Positions 1 through 9,105 of a DNA stretch of 64,000 nt are shown piece by piece. The translations under genes were made by a program, and so were the position numbers. The stretch lies in contig CM043945.1 of NCBI GenBank assembly GCA_014529385.2, positions 92,610,112 to 92,674,111 on the forward strand, read 5' to 3'. Positions within the stretch are counted from its first letter, which is position 1. Every line of letters begins with the position of its first letter. This DNA is from Adiantum capillus-veneris. Its lineage: Eukaryota > Streptophyta > Polypodiopsida > Polypodiales > Pteridaceae. The notes beneath the pieces are model-generated. The model was not told where the DNA came from and did not search any database. It saw only the letters and a list, made by a program, of their open reading frames with translations.

Positions 1-1170
1 CGTCACAGTTTTGTCAAGAAAGGACAAGAGGATAACGTGTGCAAATGTAACAAAGATTTGTATGGGTTGAAGCAATCTCCTCGTGCTTGGTATGATAAGG
101 GTGACACTCATTTGGTCAAACGAGGCTTTTGTAAGAGTCCAACTGAAAGCACATTGTATGTAAAGCATGAGGGTGATGTACTTCTCATTGTGGTTCTCTA
201 CATGGATGATTTGTTGATCACTGGACCAAATGAGAGACATATTGCTGAATTTAAGACTGATTTGAATGCTACTTTCAAGATGAAAGATTTGGGGATGTTT
301 CATCATTACTTGGGTAAACAATTTAAGCAGTGTGATGGTGGTATTTCCTTGTGTCAAAGAAGTTACATAGAGACATTGCTATGTAAGTATGGACTTGAGG
401 ATTGTAAACCTATTGCCACTCCCATGGAAACATGTTTTGAAATTGAGTCTTCATGATGCTGGTGATCCTACAAATGTCACTCTTTACCAAACTTCTCTTT
501 GATGCCTCATTTATGTTTGTGACACGAGGCTGGATATTCAATTTGTAGTCTCACAGGTTAGCGGAATCATGCATAGCCTAGGGTCTAAGCATTGGCAGAC
601 TTTCAAGAGGATTTTTTGCTACTTGAATGGCACTTTACATCTTGGCTTGTTTTATCCCAAGGGGGATCATTGCCGCCAAATTTGCATGCTTTTTTGGACT
701 CAAATTGGGCTGGTTGTTTTGACACACGAGTACACGAGTATCCATAAGTGGTTTTTGTTTCATGCTTGGTAGCTCATGCATATTAGTTGAGCAAGAAGCA
801 ACCTACTGTGGCCACTTCCAGTTGTGAGGCTGAGTACATGACAATCTTCACAGCTACAGTTTTGTATGGCGGCTCAGACACCTTGTGGCTGATTTGGGTG
901 TTGGACACTGCCAACACTATCTACACTGACAGCCAAAGCGCGTTGGCAGTTGCGAGGAACCCAATTTTTCATACTCGCACAAAGCACATTGAGGTGCATT
1001 ACCACTATGTCAGAAGAGGCTCTCAAAAGGAGAGATGAGCTTGGTTTATGTGCCAACGCAGGACAACCTTGCAGATCTTTTCACAAAGGCATTGTCTCGT
1101 GAGAAGTTTGAAGCTTTCCGCAAAGCTTTGGGCTTACTCCCCTTTGTGGACTTATCATGTCCTCGGGGCA
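1..1170 (+). pseudogene. Ty1/copia pol 3' fragment (RT-RNase H), frameshifted
   Basis: This is the C-terminal part of a Ty1/copia polyprotein, the reverse transcriptase and RNase H that copy element RNA into DNA. Seen: KDLYGLKQSPRAWYDK and the active-site box YMDDLLITG in 37-456; the RT-RNase H connection (KHWQTFKRIFCYLNGT) in 569-772; RNase H motifs ATSSCEAEYM and YTDSQSALAVARNP with HTRTKHIEVHYHYVR in 787-1038; and the family's usual ending YVPTQDNLADLFTKAL from 1035 on. The parts lie in different frames with stops between them, so the copy is dead. The 5' part is outside the window. A purine-rich stretch at 1221-1230 followed by TGTTACC could be the polypurine tract and the start of a 3' LTR, but I found no second LTR to confirm it. 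Confidence 0.9.
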
Positions 1171-1379
1171 TGGCACTTCCCTTTACTCTATGTACCAGCT
1201 CTCGTTCACCGCATCACTCCAGAGGGGATTTGTTACCATATACATGTAGCAATGATGTGTGTGAGCACACTTAGGATCGTCAGGGCATTTTTTCTGTCAC
1301 TAGGAGGTTTTTCCCCGTGCATTGTTTATACACCCATCACTCTAGGGCTAACTTATCTTTGCATTGCACACTAAGTAAT

Positions 1380-2205
1380 ACATTCCCTATTGTGTGCCTT
1401 GAGCTTCCTTCATCTTCTCCAAATTGTGTGTGTTAACTTGCAACCATAATTCCAACTGGTGTATTTATGATGTCGCTTTTTATAAAAATAATTTCCATCA
1501 AAATCCTATTTAGTCCTATTTTTTTCTCCAGGTGATCGTTTTTAAATCTGATGGTGACTAAAAATAATATTTTTATATTTAGGTCTTCCTAAAAAGTACA
1601 TTGCTTTTCAAAAATGACAAAAAGCACAAAAAGCTAAAAATTGGGTAAAAAGGAAAAAAGAAAAAACCATAGGTTCCCCTTGTCCACTGGAACAAGAAAG
1701 CGGGCTCGCTTTTCACTAAAAAGCATTAAAAATCATGAAAAGCTCAAAATAGCGTGAAAAGCGCCTGAAAAGTAGATTTTTACAAAATTGAACCATAGCC
1801 GAGACTCATAGATTAAGGATGTGGCCCTGCTTTTTGCAAAAAACATGAAAAATCTTTAGAAACCCGATTTTTCCAATACTGAATCAAACTTACATCTGAC
1901 CTACCGAAACACGAAAATGACCTTGCTTTTCAATTTAGAACTTTACAACACTGCCAAATAAGCATTCTGAACCAAAATTTTATGAAACAAACGTTTATTT
2001 TCCTTATTTTTAAAAGAGACATGAAAATCAAAGATCTTACACTGAAGCCGTTGAGGACAATGATGATGCATCTAGGGATATCGGTGATAAACCAAATGGT
2101 GTCTAGGAGTGGTGGTGATGCTGGTTGTGCAAGTGGTGATGCATCTGGGAGTGTTGCACATAGTGATGTAGGTGGTGATGCATCAAGAGCTAGTGGATAT
2201 TTGAA
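1380..2205. other. No recognisable gene; A/T-rich sequence
   Basis: A-rich, low-complexity stretches (around 1600-1760) and short open frames on both strands without familiar motifs. It may hold the rest of the copia LTR and the degenerate 5' part of the phosphatase-like pseudogene that follows. A local GGTGATG-rich run at 2112-2180 gives a Gly/Ser/Ala/Asp-rich peptide that I take as low-complexity. Confidence 0.5.
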
Positions 2206-2906
2206 GTGCACGGATGGGACAATGTATTGGCCAAAGGAGGATCAAAAGAATACATTGTTTGCGTCAAAGCCAGTGTAATCCTCGATGTTAATGGTATCCT
2301 ACTTAGTTCAATAGATAGTAAGAATTGTAAAGGGTGTATATTCCTACTAGGATCAGCTCACAATTGTGAATATGGAAGCAAGGGATTTTGCTCGGTTCAA
2401 AAGGGATGCACTTGCCTTCTTCGATTGGTGCCTTGAGCATTTTAATTTGTTTGTGTGGACATGCTTTATGAGGACGAAAGTAGAAATTGTTGAAAAGCTG
2501 CTTCCCTTTGCACTTTCCCAGGTTCAAGGTAAAGTTTTCACAAGAGAATTGCACAAGAGATAAGAGAGTCAAAGTGCAAGGTGGAAAGCTTCTATTTTGC
2601 AAGAAGCTATCTAACTTATGGGAGACAAGTTATTGGTACACTCCCGCATCCACAATTGTAGTGGATGACTCAAAGTGCAAGTTGTTGTGGAATCCTAAAG
2701 GCACTTCCTACATAGTGAAGAATATGGAAGATCAAAATCCCATTGAGATTCAGGAATATCTTGCAACAAGTGTCAAGTCTTTGTTCATATCTTGGCTTTA
2801 TGCCAAAGATCGCCTCCAATTCGCCATCCACTCATCGTTGCCGCGACCGATTGATAATGTGAGCATAGAAGTTCCAAGGAAATGGCGCAGAGAATATGAT
2901 TACTAG
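2206..2906 (+). pseudogene. FCP1/NIF-like HAD phosphatase pseudogene
   Basis: FCP1/NIF (NLI-interacting factor) proteins are HAD-type phosphatases. The family signatures appear in order but in three frames. VILDVNGILL (near 2275) is motif I; it has D-V-N-G where active enzymes have DxDx, as in the DxNG subgroup of plants. DALAFFDWCLEHFNLFVW (around 2410) is the segment before the second motif. TIVVDDSKCKLLWNPKGTSY (near 2655) is the DD motif plus the typical N-P-x-x-T. EYLATSVKSLFISWLYAKDR is the usual C-terminal helix. Frame changes occur between about 2330 and 2370 and again near 2540. No canonical intron of plausible length explains the first, so I call a pseudogene. A related domain closes the spliced gene at 61541-64000 on the other strand. 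Confidence 0.7.
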
Positions 2907-3141
2907 ACATTCTGTTCTAACATGTAATCACGATAAGCGGTGTAAACAATCAAGTACTTAATGTCTTAAAGGGTGTTTTGCTCACTGGTAATGGTGATGT
3001 ATCTTCTTTTGTAATGAACCAAGAGGTGAAATGTTAAGTGCTTAATGTTGTCAAGTGATTTTTGTTGACTTGTACACTGTTTATGTTTTCGCATTGTTTA
3101 TCACTACACCTAGACAACGACACACTTAGACGGTGTTTCGC

Positions 3142-3480
3142 GATACCAAGAAAGGGTACAGGCATTTCCTCCTATTTTTGGAAGCAAAAAACACATTTCC
3201 TATCGCTTTTTTTTAACGAGTCAATAAAAACCACTTTCTTTTACTTATCTTGAACGATAAGTCTCATACATGTACATTTGTTGCACAGTTGACTTATTGC
3301 ACAAGGTTTTCGTGATAGCAAGAAGGGTACGGGCGTTTCCTCCTATTTTTGAAAGAGAGAAACACATTTCTTACTGCTTTTTTTGAACTTCGATAACAAG
3401 ACCTTCCTTTTACTTATCTCAAATGAAAAGTCTTTTGCCTCTATATTTGCTTCATAGCCGACTTACTGTGCAAGGTTTGC
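3142..3480. repeat. Two-copy tandem duplication, period about 172 bp
   Basis: The segment starting GATACCAAGAAAGGGTAC at 3142 recurs, diverged, from 3314 (GATAGCAAGAAGGGTAC). Both copies continue with the same TTTCCTCCTATTTTTG block, a T-run and a TTTTACTTATCT block. No coding sense is evident. Confidence 0.75.
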
Positions 3481-3545
3481 AGACATTGCAGTGGCCAGTA
3501 TGTGACAAGCTATCAAGATTTAAAATTTAGTCTATTTATAGGTCT

Positions 3546-3690
3546 GAGGTCTGCATACATTGAAAGCCCTGAGTCTATGAATTGAGTACCACCAATAGCT
3601 TCCAGAGTATTTATGTGTATGAGGTCTCCATACATTGAAGGCCCTGAGTCCATGTATTGAGTGGTAGCTACTAGAGTATTTATTGGTAGC
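3546..3690. repeat. Two-copy tandem duplication, period about 75 bp
   Basis: GAGGTCTGCATACATTGAA at 3546 is repeated as GAGGTCTCCATACATTGAA at 3621. The copies share the following CCCTGAGTC-ATG-ATTGAGT block and an AGAGTATTTAT tail. Confidence 0.75.
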
Positions 3691-4015
3691 CACCAATCTA
3701 CGTGGTAGCAACCCTTGTAATAGCTCTACTATTAGGAAGCAAAAACACCTACCAATTTCTAATAGCGATAGCCACTAGTATTTATTGCATTGGTAGCTAC
3801 CAATTTGCATAGTAGCTACCAGTTTGTGCATAGTAGCTTCATAGTCTTGCTGGTAGCACTAGTAGCTACTAGTGTCATCTTGGTAGCTCTCAGTCAACTA
3901 ACTATCAAGATAATACTAGTAGCTTCCAAGATATACTTGGTAGCTACCATGATATCTTTGGTATCCACCATGATATACTTGGTAGCTCCTAGTCTTCAAG
4001 GTAGCTACCCTTGTC
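3650..4015. repeat. Degenerate array of short palindromic TGGTAGCTACCA-like units
   Basis: The near-palindrome TGGTAGCTACCA and shorter TAGCTAC/GGTAGC variants recur well over ten times in about 365 bp with irregular spacing. On the plus strand, 3790-4092 is open and reads as a repetitive LVAT/LVST peptide. That is a by-product of the DNA repeat; I see no sign of a real protein. Confidence 0.7.
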
Positions 4016-4245
4016 CTACTTGCATCTACTCTCCAAAATTTGCAAAAAACATCTTAGGTTTAGTATACAAGCAACATAAAGAAAATCCTTGACCAAATAT
4101 GCTTTGAAAATCTTTACATTCAAGAGTAATATCTGTGTTGAAGGGGTGACATCAAAAGGGGTGCTATTGTAAATAGACTCATATAGTTCTGAGGAAATTA
4201 GGAGTTTTTTTGACATCCCACTTTCTGCATTGGGAACCTAATAGC

Positions 4246-6004
4246 TCATACAAGGTGGGATTGCAAGGTATCTCCAGGCTTAGATTTCAACAGTTTGAAC
4301 TCGTAGGGATTTCCTTCTGCTTGTTTGTACCAAAATCCCTTGACAAAAAATGATTTGACATTGCAAAAATTCTCCCATGCATCTTTCATCAAACTTTTAG
4401 TCTGAGTCTTTTTTGTTGTGCATTTCAAGCCATTGGGCTGCACCAGGGGACCATGGATTTGGGCTGAAAGGCGTTGAAGGATGCTAGTAGGCACATGCTC
4501 TGAAATCCAAAAGATCCATATTGTCATGAGGAGCTATAACAAAAAAATTGTCACCAACACAAAGGGCATTACTCAATGGATCATAGTGTCTTTCATATGC
4601 AAACTCTTCAATCTCACCATCATCTTCGACACCATATGTAGGTTCAAGGTTGACATAATCCCACGCAGGAACATGAGCACCTACTCCCCAAATTCCTTGC
4701 ATACAAGTAGTACAGAAGCATGAGAATTGCCTACATTTGTGAGAGCTTTTCCATTTGTTATGGAGTATCCACTAATACAATGTAACCCACATGGATTAGG
4801 CACATGTTTACAATCCAAACATTGGCGTCTATCCACTTCACCTTCCTTGACCTCCCAAAACACTCGAGTAACTGGTTGTACTTGAGAAGAATGCGTGGCT
4901 GTAGCCCCATTGGAGGTGGTTTCTCTGAAAATGGCACCACATCTGCTGCACATTGTAGTTTTTGACAGTGTGGCTTTATTTTCTCTTGAGTGAGCTGCCT
5001 CTTAATCATAACAATTTCACAATAATGTTTGCCATGATGTTCATTTTCAAGCTTGTTAAATTTCCATATCAAGCAAAAAAATAGAAAGGCCTCTTTGCTT
5101 TGAACTATGAGGTAGCACTATCTAACCACATCTTCTTTGAGCGATATGCCCAGCTCTCTTAACCATCCTTTATGGAGCATAAATCAATGTTGGACAAAAA
5201 GAGTATCATGTCTTTTATCATCAGATAAATAGAAATGATAGTATTTTTGGACATTACTTTCATTACGCACATATGTGATGTGGACAAAGATTGTGACCTG
5301 GTTAGAAAACCCATGCATGGATTGAATCTCATTTTTTTCTTTGAATGTGTAATTTTTAGTAAAATCCACAATTGACACTACCACATCTTCAGGGAAGATA
5401 TGTAGACACTCTTTAAATTGATCAGCCTGCCATCTTAAACAAAATTGTGCTTTATAAACATGCTCAGACGATCCCTAAACAATACAAAAAGTTAACCGCA
5501 CTGCATCTCCTTGTGCAACAGAACTTCTCTTTTCTTCTTTTTCTCAGTATCACTTTTTCCAACTTTGAGGTCTTCAAATGTATTCACTATTACCATGTGT
5601 GAACTATTTGAATCCTCAATTGGGAAAATGGGTAGCAACTTCTTTGAAGGCCCATATGAGGAGCATTTGCCCATCAAACACTTCAGTGCAAAGAAACTTG
5701 AACCGCTAGCCTTCAAGCATAAAATTGATTCCCAAAGCTTTGTAAGGCTAGGGAAATTTTTGTATGAGCGTTGCATTTCACATATGCACCACAAATGTCA
5801 CATTGACAACTACACTCTTTCGCATGCACAAGAAACTTGCCTAATGTAGTTTAAGGCATCCCTCAAGAAGTGTTCTTCAACCAAAAGCAAGGGATTGGTA
5901 ATGCCCTTGTGTTTTTGTATGTCTGGGTTTACATTGTGCATGTACACGGGTTTAGTTGATGTCCTTTCTTGGATAGATATACAATACGTCATCAATGCAT
6001 ACAA
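4246..6004 (-). pseudogene. Degenerate DDE-type transposase-like gene (superfamily not determined)
   Basis: Minus-strand coding blocks follow each other from 6004 down to 4246 with frame changes. Segments that look protein-like: YGPSKKLLPIFPIEDS (about 5640); SIVDFTKNYTFKEKNEIQ then YLSDDKRHDTLFVQH (5384-5184); EIVMIKRQLTQEKIKP followed by KLQCAADVVPF (5072-4900); and a cysteine-rich block CSRCGAIFRE ... CLDCKHVPNPC (4953-4790). The D-x-x-x-NY ... SDD ... KRxLTxEKI ... AADVV order resembles an uncharacterised transposase-like family I associate with repeats in plants and animals, but I cannot name its superfamily. The frames cannot be joined into one ORF, so this is a decayed copy. It lies just upstream of, and opposite to, the Helitron fragment. 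Confidence 0.45.
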
Positions 6005-6145
6005 AGCAGCTAGCTACTACATCTTCTACATGACAAGACTCTAATTTTAGCAATTAATGTAGAAATAGATTTTAATGTTGCGCATAATAGTATGACCATA
6101 GAATGAATGCATCAAATTGGAAGCACAACCTTACACTTACAATAA

Positions 6146-6742
6146 AGTGCACAACAAGCGGTATACATAGCATTGCCACTGCAATTATCTAGCTCAACAA
6201 GAGACTTTGTCTTCATCAACATGAACGTAATAGAGCACAAATCAATGGTCCTAAAGAGAAAACAATCAGTAGAGAGCATGAATCCAAATAGCGATGAAAT
6301 GTTCTACAGCAATATAATTGATAAGTACAAGAAACGACTCATATACTTGCAAACCTTATGCTTGGGAGAGTTTGCATCATGTTATAAGCAAAGTGGAAGA
6401 AAGTATGAAGCATTAAGAGTTTCAAGATCATGCACTACATTTGTTACAACAAATTTAAAGACCTCAACAACTTCTATCAAGAGCAATGTTTGTTGTACTT
6501 GCCTTAGCATAATGATGAGAGTGAGTACTTACAATACGGTGAGTCATAGAGAGATAAATTATCTCACTTTGAAATTTGATTGCACATAATGAGTTGGAAT
6601 TCAACAAAGATTTTGTACATGAAAGAATAATATCAATAACAAACACAAATTCCACTTCATCAGTCAAGAACTCCTCACTACATTACTCCGAGAAAAAACA
6701 CATCACAAACACATCAAAACATAAGCAAGTTCCCCTCGTGGT
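6146..6742 (+). pseudogene. Helitron Rep/helicase gene, 5' fragment (split by Element 1)
   Basis: Helitron RepHel proteins drive rolling-circle transposition. The open frame from 6146 begins SAQQAVYIALPLQLSSSTRD followed by FVFINM, then VLKRKQSVESMNPNSDEMF, IIDKYKKRL and LCLGEFASCY. This is the typical order between the Rep and helicase domains (SxQEAxYxLLxLPLxxSSRxVVFI ... LCLADFAxxY). Stops follow at 6590, and an overlapping frame continues to 6742. There Element 1 interrupts it, and the same reading frame resumes after 25935. The upstream Rep domain (HUH motif) was not found. Stops and frameshifts show the Helitron gene was already decaying, although the insertion itself left the local frame unbroken. 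Confidence 0.75.
6738..6742. repeat. Element 1 target-site duplication GTGGT (left)
   Basis: GTGGT directly precedes the 5' LTR and recurs at 25931-25935 directly after the 3' LTR, as expected for a 5-bp staggered integration. Removing the element and one copy restores a continuous Helitron reading frame. Confidence 0.95.
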
Positions 6743-7683
6743 TGTTGAGCCAGCAGAGCCAGCAGAGGATCACACCCACATTTTTTGCTCACACTCATCA
6801 TTTTTGTAACCATTGATTGTAATAAATGTCTTTCCGACATTGATTTTGACTTGAGCCATTCATTTAATGGGACTCAATTGAGTTTCCAGCTTGTAAATCT
6901 GAAGTAATTTCACTTGCCGATGTAATTAGTTAGAGATGTTCTCACCTCCAAGGCTGAGGTATATAAGCCAAAGTTTTGTAACCTAAAGGAGATTCAGTTT
7001 TATTAATCAAAGTGAGTTTTTGAGCGCCGTGACTGTGTCTGAGAGAGAGAGAGAGAGTCTTATCTACTTGCTACGCGAGCTACGGAGCCGCCATTGGAGA
7101 AGCGACACCGCCATTGTGTTAGCAACGGCGAGAGCTACGCACTGATACCAAGAGTGCGCGCTATCGGCTTCTATGTGTGGTAAGTTCCTACGAGCGTCGG
7201 TGTGAGTTTTCTTCCAACTCGTGTGTCGGAATAGAGCGTGCAGCATATCTATAGAACCATAACGAGTAGAGCTACACATTAGTACCATCGGGGTCAAGTT
7301 TCGGTCACCTGTATTTTTCGGCCTTTCTTCATACGCGTTTACCGCACGGAGTGATTATAGGTTGATTTTGCAGTTCAAGTCTTTAGGGTGTTGTTCTTAC
7401 CTAATGTATAGACTTCCTCTTGAGTTTGAGATCGATTCAATGATTTTAGATCGTGTTTCGTGTAGCATTCGTTCGTAGTACGGATTTCAGTCACTCGCGT
7501 ATTTTAGAATTTAGATTTGATTTCCTTAGTAGTGATTGTCATTAGAAGGTCGAGTAGGTGATTTGACACCCACCTAGTTGTTTCCATGCGCCTGCGGGTC
7601 AAGCTCCGTCCTCGTCTGACAAATTCTGTTGTTGGTTGAGTTCTCGCTATTTAGCTTCCGCTAGCGGCGTAACCGCCTTAACA
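6743..7683 (+). repeat. Element 1 5' LTR (941 bp)
   Basis: Starts TGTTGAGCC and ends CCTTAACA, giving short inverted ends TGTT/AACA. It matches 24958-25930 with roughly 98% identity by eye. The 32-bp length difference comes from one fewer AGCCAGCAG unit near the start, a shorter (GA)n run at about 7037-7057 and a small indel. It should hold the promoter and RNA start site. Confidence 0.95.
6960..6966 (+). promoter_or_regulatory. Candidate TATA box in the 5' LTR
   Basis: TATATAA within GAGGTATATAAGCC, conserved at 25187-25193 in the 3' LTR. Position about 220 bp into the LTR fits an LTR promoter. The transcription start is not determinable from sequence alone. Confidence 0.55.
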
Positions 7684-7685
7684 TT

Positions 7686-7703
7686 TGGCGCCGTTGCCGG
7701 GGA
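7686..7703 (+). other. Primer-binding site for tRNA-Asp
   Basis: TGGCGCCGTTGCCGGGGA lies 2 bp after the 5' LTR. It is the exact complement of the 3' 18 bases of plant tRNA-Asp(GTC) including CCA, as I know that tRNA. It primes minus-strand DNA synthesis. Confidence 0.9.
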
Positions 7704-8218
7704 CGAGAGCCCTAAGTAGGTGACCTTAGACTAATCCTACGAGGTGAGTCGTATAAACTACTTTGTATACTTTAGTTAGAAAAGATCTAGGAGTGGTGGA
7801 CTCCGAAGATCTCGAGAGATACTAGGAAGTGGGGTATTCCTGGGTCTTCCGTGTTGACAGTATTTTTAGTTTAGCTTAGATTTGTTTGTTGTTTTGTTGG
7901 TGTTGAGTAGTTGTTGATAGAAGAAGAATTTGCTAGTCCGTGAGTGGCAGTGGATCTCTTTAAAATCACAATTACCAAACCCATTTTATGATTAGGAATA
8001 GCTTAGGTAGGACTTCATTCGATCCTGATCTAGAGCTAGTAATCATTGGAGTATTTGCTTGATATGGTTGATTGCATGTTAGATCACTAAACCGTCGAGT
8101 TAGTAGTGAAACTTGCAATAAACAAAAGTCAGAGAAATTTTCTATGTATCTGGGAGTTGCTGAGCACTAGAGAAAGCTTTAGGAAGGGTTCTGTGCCAAA
8201 AAACTGGAAATCTGCAAC

Positions 8219-8940
8219 TTTAGACATCATACGCGTATGATGTCTAAATGACCAAACAGAGACCAAAACAGAAATTTTGACTTTACCAAAGTGTTCAAAA
8301 GGGGGGTTATACCCTAATTTCAACTTAAAACAAGAGCATTAACACTCAAAAAAACCCAAAAAGACAAGTCGGAGTCCAAGAAACGCAAAGAATAGAAAAT
8401 TTTGGATTCAGATCTTGTTTTTACATTCAAACCTGACAAAAACACTTGAAACTCAATTGTAAACATGGGAGAAGGCTTAAAACCAAGAATAGTCAAAATC
8501 TGGGACAAAAGACATCATACGCGTATAATGTCTTTTGGCACATCCACTGCTTATTTTTGATATCTGACCTGACAAGATTGTTACAAGCACTGTAGGAAGC
8601 ATAAATATCAAGTTTTGACCCAAATTGATGAAAAAGACATCATACGCGTATGATGTCTTTGACCTAATTTTGGACATATTTTGATACTTTGCCAACACAG
8701 ATCCATTGTAATAGCTGTCTAGAGGTTATATTTCAAGTTTCATCCCATTTGGATCACAATTGACCCAAAACAAGTCAAAAGCGGAAAATTGCCAAGAAAA
8801 GCCTAAATTAGCCATAACTTGCTCAAACAGAGTTCAAACTGAATTTTGTGAGTGGACAGAGCATAAGGGGGCTACTGAGAGTGAGCATAACCAAAATAGT
8901 CTAAATCTGTGAAAAAAGGCATCATACACGTATAATGTCT
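8219..8940 (+). repeat. Element 1 leader palindromes (4 copies)
   Basis: Four copies of a 24-bp palindrome with arm AGACATCATACG followed by its exact reverse complement: 8222-8245 (perfect; symmetry extends to 8219-8248), 8510-8533 (one mismatch), 8635-8658 (perfect) and 8917-8940 (diverged). Start-to-start spacings are 288, 125 and 282 bp. They lie in the untranslated leader between the primer site and gag. Sequence between copies is not repeated in an obvious way, so this is a dispersed motif and not a tandem array. Confidence 0.95.
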
Positions 8941-9105
8941 TTTTCAACATAACTGCAACAAAATTCTCACTTGATGAAACAGAAGTTGTCCAACTAACAA
9001 GATTAAACAATTGACAAAGTATCAATCAGTTTGGATCAATTCTGACCACAAAAACTTGAGGAAAACAAATTGCCGAGACGGAAAAGTTAAAGTCCTTTAG
9101 GGAAA

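Noticed and set aside
2318-2350. A 33-nt GTAAGA...CTACTAG stretch as an intron in the phosphatase-like pseudogene
   Set aside because: Too short for a spliceosomal intron and it does not repair the frame change.
3790-4092. Possible membrane protein with LVAT repeats
   Set aside because: The hydrophobic repeat is a direct consequence of the TGGTAGCTACCA DNA repeat; no conserved start and no homologous region elsewhere in the window.
8219-8940. CRISPR-like array from regularly placed palindromes
   Set aside because: Plant retrotransposon context, spacers of 100-270 bp with unequal lengths, and no cas genes.
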